NCBI RefSeq assembly: GCF_014805625.2
Contig: NW_023998414.1
Span: 20,043,724-20,107,723, forward strand
Source: Glossina fuscipes
Taxonomy: Eukaryota > Arthropoda > Insecta > Diptera > Glossinidae
Reading direction: 5' to 3'
Length of the DNA: 64,000 bases
The notes under the pieces are model-generated. The model worked only from the letters and a program-made list of their open reading frames with translations, searched no databases and was not told the origin of the DNA. Of this stretch, positions 12,363 to 25,485 are shown piece by piece. How positions within the stretch are numbered: the first letter of the stretch is position 1; the number at the start of each line of letters is the position of its first letter. The position numbers were made by a program, and so were the translations under genes.

Positions 12363-13545
12363 GGCTATGTTAAATGTTCAAACCAACAGACGAACGCGCA
12401 ACAGTTCATCTTCAGTAACTTAAGCTTCTCAAGAGTTTTTATAAGCTATATATGTACATATCTCTGTTATATACTCACAAACTAAAACGTAGAGTTAAGT
12501 GCAAGTAAGCAAAAGTTCGCAAAAATTCGCTTTAGATAAAAGGTGGAAAGCTCAGTTTGTCTATCGGAGGCAAGGAAAACCTATCAAATCAATGACTCTT
12601 AGGAGTATAAACATTTATAAGAAATTTCATAATTATTAAGAGTTTTCAAATATTGGAGTAAATTTTCTCAGAGGTTACTTTTTTAATTCATTTCAGCTTT
12701 TCGGCCATTTTCAGTCCTTTGGATCGTTGCGATTTTGAGAGTTTTAATAACAACTTAGCAGCCAGATCGATTACCAAGCAAGCATGTCTGGCTTAGGATC
12801 AAGTTATCAGAAGTCTCTGTAAAATGCAAAATATTTATGTCACAAATTTTATTGTTAAATTTACAATTGACTTCTGTTACTCGTTGCCATTTAATGGTCA
12901 TAAAAATTCGAAAGTTTTTTTTCTCTCCAGTACTTACACATCGTGGTCATACCTCTGCTTGGCATAAAACATAACTTGTATTTGACTTGGAATATATCAA
13001 TGACAGATAGATAGACAAATATCATCGACGCAACATAACCAAAGTTAAAATCGTGAAAACATTAATATACTCCAACGAGTTTGTCAGACGTGTAACAAAA
13101 TTGATATAAATCAATTTTTATGTACAGAATATGATGAGCAAAAATATGACAACAGACGGTACTTATATAATTTATCATACTGTGTATATGTTTTAGCGAC
13201 ATCGCACAATTCAAGTGATGATCCTATCGACTATTTGTTAACGTGCGTTAATTACGTCGGGTCAGCCGCATCATCGTCGGGTCATTCCTCTATTCAAAGA
13301 GGAAAATTCCAGGATGTCCTTTCATTTTAATCAATCTATTTTGGCAATAAGGGACATTCGCTTGATGAGCTTGACTTGGGCAGTAGCTGAGATATGGAAA
13401 CTGACGAATAAGAAACATTTTCGTGAATAGTAGATTTCAACTTATCCGATGTAAAATTTTGAAACAAGCATTTAACGCATGTTAAAAATATTATTAGCCT
13501 GTCCACTGACAAAAAAAATTAAGAATTTTCATCTAATAATCGTAC

Positions 13546-13565
13546 ACCTGACATTGATGTCAGGT
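13546..13565. other. 20-nt hairpin-forming palindrome
   Basis: ACCTGACAT, central TG, then ATGTCAGGT: perfect 9-bp arms. It is not inside a recognised element. Function unknown. Confidence 0.5.
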
Positions 13566-14059
13566 TTAGTTTCACCTTAATGAGTACTATACCTTGGGTC
13601 TAAAGAATAACTTCCGGTAAGGCTTTTAGAATTTAGCTTTAGTTGATATAATCGCGGTATTAACTTTTAGCCTTTAGTTTATTATTATGATTCGTTATAT
13701 GGATGAGTAATAAATTTTTTTTCTCACTAGAAAATGTTTTGAAGCAAAGTAAATTATCATTTATTGTCATCTGTTAATGTTTTTCAAAAACGCTTTTTCA
13801 TATACGGAAACCAAGTTGAGGGAATTCAAGACTCTTAATATTGAAATGAAAGCATGAATAGAGCGAAAAGAGTGCATAACCATAAAATAATTATTAACAC
13901 AAACGCACTAATAAATGTTACTCTTGAAGCCAGCAAAATAATAACAGCAATTACAATAGTAAAAATGGAAACCACTTTAAATGATTTCGCGAGTAAACAA
14001 ACAATTCATCATACATATACAATATCCACATATCTACATATGCACTTAGATAGAATTTA

Positions 14060-14147
14060 CATATATATATATATATATATATATGTGTTTTTAAATAGTA
14101 GACATAATAACACATAAATAAATACATATGTATGCATATGTAAATAA

Positions 14148-14187
<40 letters not shown>
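14060..14187. repeat. Two (AT)n tracts with (AAAT)-like spacer
   Basis: AT runs at 14,060-14,084 and 14,152-14,187 flank ACATATGTATGCATATGT and TAAATAAATAAATA. Open frames here on both strands consist of Tyr-Ile repeats and are artefacts. Confidence 0.95.
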
Positions 14188-14191
<4 letters not shown>

Positions 14192-14505
14192 ATGTATACA
14201 TACATTAAGTGCATGTAAGAGCATATAAGTGAATAGTCGAGAATGAGCATTAAATGTTGTAAATTTCAACGCACAACTGCTTGATGCTACTTTAATATTC
14301 ATGAGACAGCATAAATAGCATTATCAACAGCAACAACAATAGCGCTGGTAGCCACAGTTACAATGATAACAACAAAACGGACATTACATAATGATAACAC
14401 CTAATTATAATATAAGCAGACAGTCACACATCGGTACATGCAGTGACATCTAATTTACGCACACATACATATACACTATTGCTTACAAGTAAGCACATAT
14501 ATATG

Positions 14506-14509
<4 letters not shown>

Positions 14510-14546
<37 letters not shown>
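14510..14546. repeat. (AT)n microsatellite
   Basis: An AT run of about 37 bases. Confidence 0.95.
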
Positions 14547-14553
<7 letters not shown>

Positions 14554-14899
14554 AATACAGTATATGTGTATATTATTACGATAAAATTTCACAATCATGT
14601 TCATGGTGATTATGTTGCACAAATCACAACTTAACAACAGTAACAACAATAACACACAGATATGTCAGTCATGTCTTATAAATCCGTTTTTGGTGTATAC
14701 TGCATAGTAAAATGAGTCTAAACGAGCTACCGACAAACTTCGAGAAGAATAACTAGGCATGCATACACAGCCATAGACGTATAAATAGTTTAAGCTTGAG
14801 CCAAAATCACAACACAAAAGATTTTTTAACTATATTTTTAACGACCCATCATTCTACAGCCTGCACCACTTTAAAGATGATCAAATAATGATTTTTCAA

Positions 14900-15130
14900 A
14901 ATCGGGCGTTGTGTGCAAAGTAATTGGCAAAATGATCGGATCTAAAACATTTTTGATAGTTTTCGTTCTTGGCTCAAAACACATCACTGGACCAAGTGTT
15001 ACAAAAATATCTCAAATATTGACGGCTTGTAGGTTGAACACAATAAAACAAGACAATCAGACGGGCAGACCGGTAGACAAGCTTGAATCGGTGCAGGAAG
15101 TGATTCTGAATCGATCGTTACATTAAAGCG
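14900..15130 (+). repeat. Dispersed repeat family B, 3' portion
   Basis: GATTCTGAATCGATCG at 15,102-15,117 matches GATTCTGGAATCGATCG at 61,934-61,950 with one inserted base. It is preceded in both by a GGACGA/GGGCAGAC-type block (CAGACGGGCAGACCGG here), which looks like the GACAGACGGAC motif common in fly dispersed repeats. A 71-codon open frame across it is not considered a gene. Confidence 0.5.
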
Positions 15131-15813
15131 TTGCTCTCCTCTTACATGTTTTTGGATGTCACATACATTCGCACAAGCTTTGTTAATTCTTGTACCACAA
15201 GTAGTGTACGGAGTCGTATTTTTCTAACCTATACCGCTTGTGATACACAGACCGGTGGTGGTCCAATATAATGCTTTTATTTGTTCCTTTATAAATATCT
15301 TGTGAAAGATTCATGTATATATTCACGGTAAAGTGCGTCCTATTTGTGAGCCCATGGCTGTATATTATGTATGCATGCATATGAATTTTTGTCTATACGT
15401 ATGCGCATACATGTATTTATGTACCTATGTATACATACGTATTCATTTTTACTTAGACGTATATACATACGTGACAAAAGTAAATTGCGTCTGAGTGTTT
15501 GTGCAATTTTTATGCAAATATCCTGTAACATACATATACTCTTAGTGAAGCAACTGTCTACCTGAGTCAGTACGGCAAACTTTCATCCTATACGCCTATA
15601 AGCTTATGCATATGTATGCATCTACTTGTGTATTTGTAACGTGACTACTCGTGTGTGCACATGCATTAATTCTGCATAAGCATAAACGTTTTTGGTTCCT
15701 TTCTCTCTAGTCTCCATTCTAATTCATTCATTTTGGCGAATTTTCTGCATCATATCGCGTAAATTAGCTCAGTTACCATGAATACATGTCTCGCTGGTAA
15801 CAAAAACAACAAG
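15131..15813. other. Unassigned AT-rich sequence
   Basis: No gene is supported. Alternating ATACATACGT-type runs produce open frames on both strands with no domain. Confidence 0.5.
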
Positions 15814-15818
15814 AAAAA

Positions 15819-15849
<31 letters not shown>

Positions 15850-15959
15850 CATATATATCAGAAAAACGAAAAATATGGAAAACAAAAACCGGCAGCTAAC
15901 TTTCAATTTAGTTGTTTTGCATTCAACGACAACAACAGCATGCAGCAACAACAACAATG

Positions 15960-16002
<43 letters not shown>

Positions 16003-16229
16003 AAGCAACTACCATAACAATAAATACAGCATAATAAGCAATAACGTTCGCATCGCCATCAACGACAGCATTGCTAACAAGAGAACGGCATCAACATGCA
16101 AAACAACAGAAAAAAAAGCTGCGTAAACAAAAACAAAAGAAATGAATTTTATCACCTTCACTTCATCACCGATGCTTCTGGGCCGGATGGTTGGGAGCAT
16201 CAATTTATAAGCGCTCATACACACACACA

Positions 16230-16266
<37 letters not shown>

Positions 16267-16303
16267 GCACACACACACACACACACACATACACACACAC
16301 ACA
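15814..16303. repeat. Microsatellite cluster: A(n), (AT)n, (AAC)n, (CA)n
   Basis: Four repeat types occur within 490 bases: poly-A 15,814-15,826, (AT)n 15,827-15,858, an (AAC)n array with interruptions 15,927-16,005, and a (CA)n array with GC interruptions 16,217-16,303. Open frames of up to 104 codons through this cluster are low-complexity artefacts. Confidence 0.95.
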
Positions 16304-17363
16304 TGTATCATATAAGCTTCAATTTAAAACTTTGCCACCGCTTTCATTTAACATACATTCGCAACCGTGCGTATATCAAACAACAGTCGTATGGATACGA
16401 TCAAGGGTAGAGGCAAGGGTGCGGGTACATACGTATGTATGCCTACTATCTATCCATCTTTCTGTCTGCTCTGTGTAACAATTTCATGAAACATGTCCAT
16501 TTACTGGTACATACTGGTACATATTGTAGTTTCTGTTGGTAAGCATGTTTATACGGTTGGTCGCTTTTAGCCTTTAATAATAACAACGATACCAACAACA
16601 TTAGCAACATTTGCAAAATCATCAGGCAACTACAACTTTTCGTTGTCGTTGCCATTTCTTGTTATGGTACAAAATATTTATATTGGACACAAAAGAATCC
16701 CGAAAACATCGCCCAATATATTGAATGGAATCAACCATCTTCCATCGCTTTCACTCCGATATATATATATATATATATACATGCAACATTGTATGCAACA
16801 ATCGAAAATCAAGTCATTAATGGTTCTGCAAGCATCTCTCTCAATTTTGAAAAACAAACGAAATCGAAAACCACGTTTTCGAAAAATTTCCATATACTTC
16901 GTGGGATTAGTTAAATTCAATTAAGAATATTTTAAGGGTTCCGAACAATTCTTCTTAATTGCACATTCACTCTATTAACATTTTGACTACATACGAGACA
17001 CTCTTACCCTAAATTTACTTTCATGCTAATAATTGAAATAACGAAATAATTCGGCTAATAAATTATACCCCAAGAAAGATGAGAGCACTCTTAAGACGAT
17101 ATAGATGGATATGATGATGGTTTTTAAAACGGAGGATGCGACAGAGGGAAAAATTGGCGTAAAAATGTTTCTTGTAATCCCAAGTGAATGTAGAAAGTAG
17201 CGAAGAATCGTGAATGGATGGGAAAGATCTTGCGCCCAGTTCGTCGGTCCATTTTCACATCTGGTTTATAGTATTTTGTGAATAATGAACTTTTTAAACG
17301 TAAAATGATCATATCCGATCATATCGCGCATGTATTGAAAACTCTATAGCACTCTATAGATTT
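16304..17363. other. Unassigned sequence
   Basis: No gene is supported. It includes (AT)n at 16,759-16,780. The part from 17,120 to 17,363 lies just beyond the mariner remnant and may contain its decayed 3' end, but I could not align it. Confidence 0.45.
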
Positions 17364-17880
17364 CTATGACTGAGTTATTAGTTGCGATCCTTTGTCCATT
17401 CGGCTGCGAATGCTTTTAATAATATCTAAGTAAACGAGCAATTGGAAAACAAATTTTATCGTAGCCCAGTGAGGCGATACTGCAGCAGAAGGTGCTATGT
17501 CTGGCAGAACTTCCCATTCAAGCTGCAACAGTGTTTTTGTGACAACTCTTGCAACATGCAGATAAGCGTTGTCATGCAAAAGGATGACTTAGTGTCTGTT
17601 AAGCGCTATTGCTGGTCTTTTTTGCAACAATAAATCGTTTAATTTATTCCACTGACGTCGGTAGACCTTTCCGGTAACAGTTTCATTCGCTTTTAGAAAC
17701 TCGTAATACATTACACTCTACTGATGCCACCACATGCACAACACAACTTTGCGGAAATGAATATTCCGCTTCGATGTCGACGTGGATGGCTGTCCTGAAG
17801 TAATCCATGACTTTTGGAAAATATTTATTTTATGTATAGAAAGGTCAAGATCATCCAACGTATCGCTGATCAAAATAGAT
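17364..17880 (-). pseudogene. mariner transposase remnant
   Basis: Read on the minus strand in one frame, the sequence gives KSWITSGQPSTSTSKRNIH, then VVLCMWWHQ, a stop, YYEFLKANETVTGKVYRRQ, QKRPAIALNRH, a second stop, then VILLHDNAYLHVARVVTKTL and QLEWEVLPDIAPS. These are the ordered blocks of mariner (Tc1/mariner superfamily, cut-and-paste DNA transposon) transposase around and after the first catalytic Asp. The Asp of the HDNA block (about 17,563-17,577) is kept. The third catalytic Asp, expected in APSDYHLF, is missing because the frame shifts after DIAPS. The GDEK block is unrecognisable, being replaced by diverged sequence. Two in-frame stops and at least one frameshift make it dead. 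The N-terminal HTH domain was not found upstream. Confidence 0.8.
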
Positions 17881-18379
17881 GCAAAACATCTATCGTATAC
17901 AGAAAACTTGACTGGATCACATTGTGTTGTCATCGTAACGAAATGTGTGTTCAAAGTTTTGTAGGAAAAATGGATATCAATGACTTGCAAAAGAATAAAT
18001 AAGACAAACCTATAATTCCCTAGACGACAATGTACATATGATATAATTATAAATATTGAGCAAACTGCTCGCACTACATATCTATAGGTAAACTGACATC
18101 ACCAAAAGGGAATATTAAATAGTAATAATAAGCGCCTACGCGTACAATTTTTCATACTCGACTAATTTCTGTTGAAAGGAGAATTCTTTGCACTATGTAA
18201 ATACAACAATAATGTGAAATATTATATTTGATTGTAGAATATACCAAAGGTGACATATTGGACCAAAAAAAAATTCACGGAGAGAAATTTAGCGTAGGGT
18301 AATTTTCGCAGATGTAAAACATAAAAGTCTTGAACATTAGCGTTTTCAAAAGGTGCCAAAATTGCTCATTGGGGTCTTA

Positions 18380-18600
18380 GAATATTATTTTGGTTTAGGC
18401 GATAGCGCTTCGCAGACTTATAAGGAAAAATATAAAGTTTCGAAATCAACAGTGAACAAATGATTTCATCGATTCCGTTTAAAAAAATCGTAAAGTTAAG
18501 CACAGACCGTCGTCTGATCGATCAATCATCAACAAATTCAACGAAGTTTTTCTAAGAAGTGAAGGAAAGCTGACATTGTGACAGAAGTAACCATTAACCA
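18380..18600 (+). pseudogene. Possible Tc1-like transposase HTH remnant
   Basis: The plus strand reads YYFGLGDSASQTYKEKYKVS then KSTVNK, a stop, and FHRFRLKK. This resembles the helix-turn-helix DNA-binding segment of Tc1-like transposases (pattern ...SISKSTVxRIIKRFKETG). In another frame TDRRLIDQSS follows, resembling the second HTH block (DRRLIRLxxKNP). Stops and a frameshift are present and no catalytic DDE part was seen. The match is short and from memory, so this is tentative. Confidence 0.4.
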
Positions 18601-19640
18601 TATTAAGGGGGAACACAACTAAACCAAATTTTTGCCAATTTTTTTGCGATAGAGGAAAAGGTAACGAAATAACGATACTGAGGGAAGTTATTAAGCGTGG
18701 ATTTAAGTATTAAAACAGAAAAAAAAATTTTTTGTTTTTAGTCATTCCCGCGAGACTTCTTGAATTTGAGATACATTGTGGCACGGAATGTAGCTGGCGA
18801 AAAAAAAAAAATCACTTAATCTGCTTCTCCATGGTTAGATAAATATGTAGTGGATGTTGAAATTATTGGTTTTTATGCGATCGGCGAGCATTTGAATGAA
18901 AAATTTAATTTTCAACCCGAAAAGGCAGTCATTTGTTAATAAATAATATTTAAGTCAGTTTATCAAAACTCCCCTACGTTTTGCCCCTTAAAAATCTTGT
19001 TTTAAAATTGTTGTTCAAACTTCCAATGAAAGTATAATCAAAACTGTTGAAGTTTTGTTACATGCGAGCTCAGCTTTCCATGCGAGAGTTCCAGCCGTTC
19101 ATAATAGCGACAATATAAGCAAAGCGCAAAATGATCCACATGTGGCGTAGTAGAGTTCGTTAAAAATGTAAGAAAAATAATTCTGAAAATGCTGGTGAAA
19201 CCCCTCGACGAGCTGTCTCCTTGTTCCTCTAAGCTGAACATTTCAAGACTAGTTCTGTTTTGTTTTCAATTAACTTGTCGAGAGAACTGGCAGAAAAATG
19301 TTTCGTTTCATTCATACGAGCCGATCGACATAGCTAAAGTGGATCCAGCATATGTGCCAATCTATATATGTATGATGTCTATCTTAAATTAATAAGCCTG
19401 CCCTGGATGCGCAAAGCCAAAGCAAACAACATTCTGCACAGTACTATCCGTACTTGCTTGCATTAAAACACGATATATTTCCCCTTTAGTACATATTTAG
19501 TTGTTATGCCCATCACCGAACGATGAAGGGTAAATTCATTCATATTTAAAACGCTTGCATCGCCAAGAAGGAAGCTTCGAAGACACAACACAGTATGATC
19601 AGCGTTTAACTCTGTATCTCAGTATGAGATTCAGCATCAA
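18601..19640. other. Unassigned sequence
   Basis: No gene is supported. The part up to about 18,990 (starting AGGGGGAACACAACTAAACC-like) has the patchy look of an old repeat, but no second copy was found in this window. A 67-codon frame on each strand at 19,038-19,392 has no domain. Confidence 0.4.
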
Positions 19641-19649
19641 ACTCGGAAT

Positions 19650-20283
19650 CTGAATCTGTCTGTCTCTCCGTCTGTAATGTTGAAGCTGACTACTTCAAAT
19701 TTGGCAGACACATTGGAAGTTTTTGCACGCAAGTTGGTATTGCAAATGGGCCAAGTCGGTCGAAGGCTATAGCATTATGTAAAACGAGGACACCTTCATT
19801 TTCAAAGAGAATAACAAATTGGTCTTTTACTCATTACTCACGAAACCGGAGCCAATATATCTACAAAAATTGGAAATAATTTTTTGTAGGCGATGGTGTA
19901 GAACCTCTACAAAAATTGGTACTTATTCCATTTTATAGTGTGTCACGATGCGGCATAGCCGTCCGTTCATCTGTCCCTCTGCGTAACTGTGCACTATCTC
20001 TGGTGAACATTGCCCCGTTCGCAAAAATGAAGATATCGCCTACAAACTTCCACAAAAATTTTAAAATGATCCAAACTTTTCAAAGAACACGCCCACAATG
20101 CCCGCACATCTATATAACAAAAATTATGAACGCCTTCGTTTTCCGTCCTTCTTGCTTGTTGAAAATAGGCAATATCACCCGAGCCCACCCACAATTATGG
20201 AGTATAAAGGTGTGGTTGAGCGTTTTTTTTTTTTTTAAGATCATATAATGGATGTAAAAGGTGCGGTCACGACCGAATATAAG
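19650..20283 (-). repeat. Dispersed repeat with family A-type end, minus orientation
   Basis: Read from 20,283 downward it starts TATATTCGGTCGTGACCG, matching the 5' motif of family A (25,505 and 36,072). Inside are CTGTCTGTCTCTCCGTCTGT (19,655 region) and a second CCGTCCGTTCATCTGTCCCT block (19,960 region), which are GACAGACGGAC-type motifs. Two such motifs suggest two overlapping or nested copies. A 110-codon open frame at 19,916-20,248 is not considered a gene. Confidence 0.45.
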
Positions 20284-21534
20284 TCTCTTATATGCTTTTT
20301 CTCTTTTACGATATATTTCCGACTTGTTATTTTCATATAAATGATAAGCTGCGTAGTAGATATGTCCGCTCTTCGAATGTTTATAAGAATGCTTGTAAAC
20401 GAAGCCTTCAGCGAGTTGATTAGTTTCGAAACTTTTTCAACAGTAATTTCCTGGATTTCTTATTACTTACTCTGAATGGCTAATTTTAATATAATATTTC
20501 AAGTGCTGCGTTATCCACCGAAACAGAGTTAATTTACATCTTTTCGCTATATCAAGTGTTTCTTTTGCGTTATACTAATTTTCAGCTTTCTACCGTAGAT
20601 GTCATTTGAAATGTTTGAAAAACTATAATGGTAATAAATTTCCAAGCTATTTAACCAGAATTTTCGAGCATTTTCCGGTTTTAGTATAGTTTTTTCAAGT
20701 TTTTACTTTTCCTTAAAAGTTGTCCCAATGTGTTTCTAGAAAACAAGGCAAAGATTACAATGAACTATACACACCTTACTTAAAATCCGTATTAAACGTA
20801 TATAGTTTAGGGTTTTCCATGGGCAGACGGACAAGTTTAACTAGATGTAACATAAACATTTCAAAGGTATAGTTATTTCGTAGTTCGATGTATATATCAA
20901 AATATTATAAAACCGATTTGTATTTTGTAATCCCTTCGTAGGAAATCTCTAATACTTAATTTCCTTACCTAATGATTGATAGGCGTTCAAAGCCCAAACC
21001 GAAAATTCAATGAAAAAAATCGTTTCTTTAAAATGCTCTCAAACGGTATAATAAACCTAACATAACATCAATTTAGAATTTTATTAGTTATTAAAGAATA
21101 GAAAAAGGAAAAAAAAAAACATCACTTCATTACCAAAAACTTGAAAGAAAAATCTGCTAATGAAAATTAAGATAAAATTCAAGAGAAAAACTTTAAAAAA
21201 CTTTCTTTATTACAGAAAAAAAAAAAGAAAAAAAAAAAAAAAAACTTTCTTTTAAAGAAAAAATTTTTCATAATAATTATTAGGCCGTAAATGAGAAATG
21301 CACACGAATGTTTATACGTACTAGATAAATAAAATTTTTTACACTTACACATCCTTACATATAACCAACACTAATATTAACAACTTGACTAAACATTTGC
21401 TTATGCTCGCATACCTAAATGCGGGCGTATACCACAGAGTGTGTTTCTATAATTAAGTGCGCTTGCTAATTATGGTGGCACTTAATGTTTATTTGTTAAA
21501 TCGTTGAATATAGCCAGGAATATATAAACAGATG

Positions 21535-21986
21535 TATATATGTATATATATATATATTAATGTTATATATATGTACCTACATATATATATATATATATAT
21601 ATATGTAATATAAACATATGTATACATATATAGGTATATTAAAGAATCTTATGTGTTAGATATCGGCAAATAAAACATAAAATGTTAACCTGCGTCAAAT
21701 CAACAAACATTCCAACGCGAACGCATGCTGAAACTATTGATCATCTAAGTGAATTGAGTCATTTTCCTACAGCAATCGTATTCACGTGTATACAAATAAA
21801 TATCTATGAATATATATATGTACATAAATGAAATCCTCTACCTACTATGCCATTATAAATATGTATGTAATATATATATGTATGTATGTATATATATATA
21901 TATATATATATCATATTCACACATATGATGTATTAGCACTAATTTGCTGGCTGGATAATGTTTGTGTGTGTGTGTGTGTGTGTGTG
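21535..21986. repeat. (AT)n tracts and a (GT)n tract
   Basis: AT-rich alternating runs at 21,535-21,605 and 21,861-21,912 and a (TG)n run of about 26 bases at 21,961-21,986. Confidence 0.95.
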
Positions 21987-24210
21987 ACAATAAAACTGCC
22001 AAAGGATCTTCCAACTTTTTAGCTAATTGTGGTTAAAGGCAAATAACACTTAATGCACACATATAACTCTAAACCCGTACAAACATATACATAACCCACA
22101 CACCAAGCAGTATTATTCTATCTCTTTTTCTCTTTCTCTCTCGATCACACTATCACTAAATATGTTCATTAATAGAGTGCATTTGGGACATATTAAAAAT
22201 TTGCCAATGGGGGACATACAAATATTAAGTTATTAAAAAAAATAAAATAAAAAAAATTGGGTCACACAATAAAAATGTATCTAATATATGTATGCGCCAG
22301 GGTATGTATTTAAATATATCGTTACACGTGCATCAGTACTCCCTACTTCCTATTATTAGATAGATAGAATTTAATGCAATCACATTTGAAGCTGTGAAGA
22401 GTTCAGCAAAATTAACGTGTCCTGACACATCGCCGGAGGGCTGTTAAATACTGATTCTCAAGTTACTTTTGAAATGAATGGAAGAGCGAATTAGACATCA
22501 TATCAAATATATACATGTACACATAGTTCAGATGCAAACTCGAGGTAGCCAGCTTCGTCATTCTATTTGTCTGTCTATTAACCTTTATTGAAACACTCCG
22601 ATAAAACGAAGTACCGACTAAAATATCTTCCGTGCATTTCCTGATAAATTTTCCAAATCAAGTTTATATGATATATTAGGTGGGAATTACGCCTGCAAAC
22701 GAAAATTTCGATATTCGAACGTATAGCAAACAACTTGCAAAATAAAGATATCGAGAAAAATATCCTAATATACAAAATGCTTAGGAAAATTAACTCAGTG
22801 TGGCATGTTATCAATGTTACCTCGCCTCTTTGAAATGGTATCATTGATGTTTCAACTGATGAGTTTGTGAGTGCAATCACTGCTAGATCACAACCACATA
22901 TTTCTTTCAGATAGGGACAGAAACACTTTGGTCATCCTTTTGTGCTTTCTTCGTATTCCAACGTGTAAGCATAAGTGTGGAAATCAAAAAAAAAACATAA
23001 CATACTTATGATCTACTCTTCAGCAGATCACTTAAGCGTTTCCATTATCATCAGAGGGGAAATTGAAAAGCAAAGTGTACCGCAGCCACAAGCATTATGA
23101 CAGCTGAACGTTTACAATGCGAGAGTACGGCTGTACATACATAAGTCGCGTATCATTTTCTTACTGTCCTATGCGAAGCTAGTAATATATTCGTCCACCA
23201 CTCTGTCAGTTGTTAGGGAATTAATTATACAGTACGGCGTCAGTACGACTACTTCTGGAGCTCAGAAAATCTTATCAGGTCTTTGTCGATTTAATATACG
23301 CTACAAGCTCAGGTATATTAATATAATATCATCCGCTCATAATATTTGTTACTGCATTTACTTATGGGCAAGTGCCGATGCATACGGCTCCTTTGTCTAC
23401 GTTCACTTTAGACAGCCACGTGAGAAGTGAGACCACATCAGAGCTAACTGACAAAGTTATAATTTGTAAAATACTTTGCATTTTCTTTTTTTTTGCCATT
23501 TATCCGCATGAGCAGTAGGATAAGTAAGAGTTGCGGCTATGAAATCTATACTCGCTGGTTTAAATATGAATGCGATACACTTTAATTTAGTCGTAATTAT
23601 AACGAATGCTTAGTCAGTAATGGCACAAACAAAACTTACTTACTTAGGCAAATACACCTCACACCTCTTTCCTCATTTCTTTCCGACCGCCTGAATATTA
23701 CATGAATAGGGGGCATCCCCTAAGTGATTTGTCTTGTTAAGAGGAGCGAATATAATTCTCTTACATCTTTTGACTTTTAAACACATATACATTAACATTA
23801 TGAAACTTATCAGTCAATAAATTTATAGCTTCAGGCTATGTTTAAGAAGAAGAGATCATCGCACCATTTGCCCCCCATATTTATAGTGCTGAACAATGAC
23901 GGAGTAAATATTAGCATTGCACTTGCCGTTTGACATTTCGCGTATGAATTACAAATGCAACCTCTCACTAGAGGCTAATTAATAAAACGCACATCAGTGC
24001 CTGACTCAGCTTTAAGGGAATTATGTTGTTTAGATTTCAAAATTTTCTCCTAAAATTCTCGGAAATATTCCTTCGTTTATTAATTGATCGATAGTTTAGT
24101 AATATATGTCTTTTGTGCAAATAATTTTTCAATATTGAAAACTTTTATATTTATCACGTGTGTATGATGTTAAAAATTAAATTAATACCATTAGACATAT
24201 TCTGATTTTT

Positions 24211-24264
24211 ATTTTTTTAATATTTATTTATTTTTTTTTTTATTTATTTATTTATTTTTTTTTT
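24211..24264 (+). repeat. T-rich (TTTA)n tract
   Basis: T homopolymer runs alternate with TATTTATTTATTTATT. Confidence 0.9.
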
Positions 24265-24957
24265 GCAATAATTTACTTTCAGTTTTTCCTGTTAATATTT
24301 CTGCTCTTAACTTTTTTAACTTCGCTTGCAATGTTGTCATTTTGCGGATGCCATAAATTGTTTGAGCAAGTGATGACACATTCCATGTGGAAAATTACTC
24401 TGCAGCAAGTTTTGTGTTTTGTGTATATGTGTTACCTGTGAACGCGTTTATATGCACATATATACATGTATATTGCATACAATAATTAACAAATTTACAG
24501 TTGAAGGAATTTCATGAATACTTTAAATTATTTCATTTTTTTACGCCAAATAAATATAATTTAATTTTCTGAAACATTTTAATAAAAATACAGAATGCCA
24601 AGAATATTCAAATAAACACTTATATTATAATAAATTATAACAAATGTTTAATAAATTGTCAAATCTCAACTTAAGGTCAAAAACAAAAATCAGAAACTGA
24701 TATAAGTTCTTCCGTCTATGTGGCACTTTTATATGGATGAACATGGTACGGATGCTTATTAAAAGTTTCTTACATAATTATGAAAAAAAAAAAAAAAACA
24801 TGTCTCTCCAGGCCAATATCATATACATTCATTTTAGACCGAAATCTGCATGATGCAAAAAAATGTGCAGAAAATTACGATCAAGCATTTAATGTATGTA
24901 TGACTATATATCAAGCAACGTTAAAGACAATTATTATTCATAAAAATTATAAAAAAA

Positions 24958-24959
<2 letters not shown>

Positions 24960-24996
<37 letters not shown>
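24960..24996. repeat. (AT)n microsatellite
   Basis: An AT run of about 37 bases following a short A run. Confidence 0.95.
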
Positions 24997-25003
<7 letters not shown>

Positions 25004-25485
25004 GATTTTTCTTGCGGATTATATTGAAAAGAATTATGTCAGTTTTCCTTGCTTAAAGCGTCATAGTGCTTGTGACGACTTTGCTTATCTGGAAGTTGCG
25101 CTTATTAACATTTATTTACACACTTTTTATTTAACATATATAAGTTTATCTTTTATACCAAGAAAAATGTATTAGAAAGCGAGAAATAAAAATTGTGACG
25201 TTACGCGTAAGTATGTACGATACATGTCGACTAGTAAGGAAAATGCGTTTTACATAGATGTTAGATAGAATTAAACATATTTGTAATTAAAGAACGACGG
25301 GTGCGACCAAAGGTATGTAAATTATGATAGAAAAACTGCTTTCCAACACGACCCCTCAAGCTAAAAAACGAATTTTAAGCCTTCGATGAGGATTGCACGT
25401 TACCCCGTCGCATAGCTTTTCGTCAAAATATCTCCTACATTAATATCTTTGAATTTGTAAAAAATTGAAAAAAAAAAAAAAACAT

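Larger units (their letters stand above)
9825..14050. other. Unassigned sequence rich in A/T homopolymers
   Basis: No gene is supported. The region contains (AT)n at 10,062, an A-rich tract at 10,409, T-rich tracts at 11,613-11,730 and 12,326-12,362, and a palindrome at 13,546. A 72-codon minus-strand frame at 10,984-11,202 has a fairly balanced amino-acid content but no recognisable domain. Confidence 0.5.
20284..25485. other. Unassigned AT-rich sequence with microsatellites
   Basis: No gene is supported over about 5.2 kb. A 100-codon minus-strand frame at 22,578-22,880 shows no domain. Simple repeats are listed separately. Confidence 0.5.

Noticed and set aside
15875..16410. Poly-Asn and Thr-His repeat proteins
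   Set aside because: They are translations of (AAC)n and (CA)n microsatellites and are open in several frames at once.
19916..20248. 110-codon plus-strand frame
   Set aside because: It lies within a dispersed repeat carrying GACAGACGG-type motifs and the family A terminus, and shows no domain.
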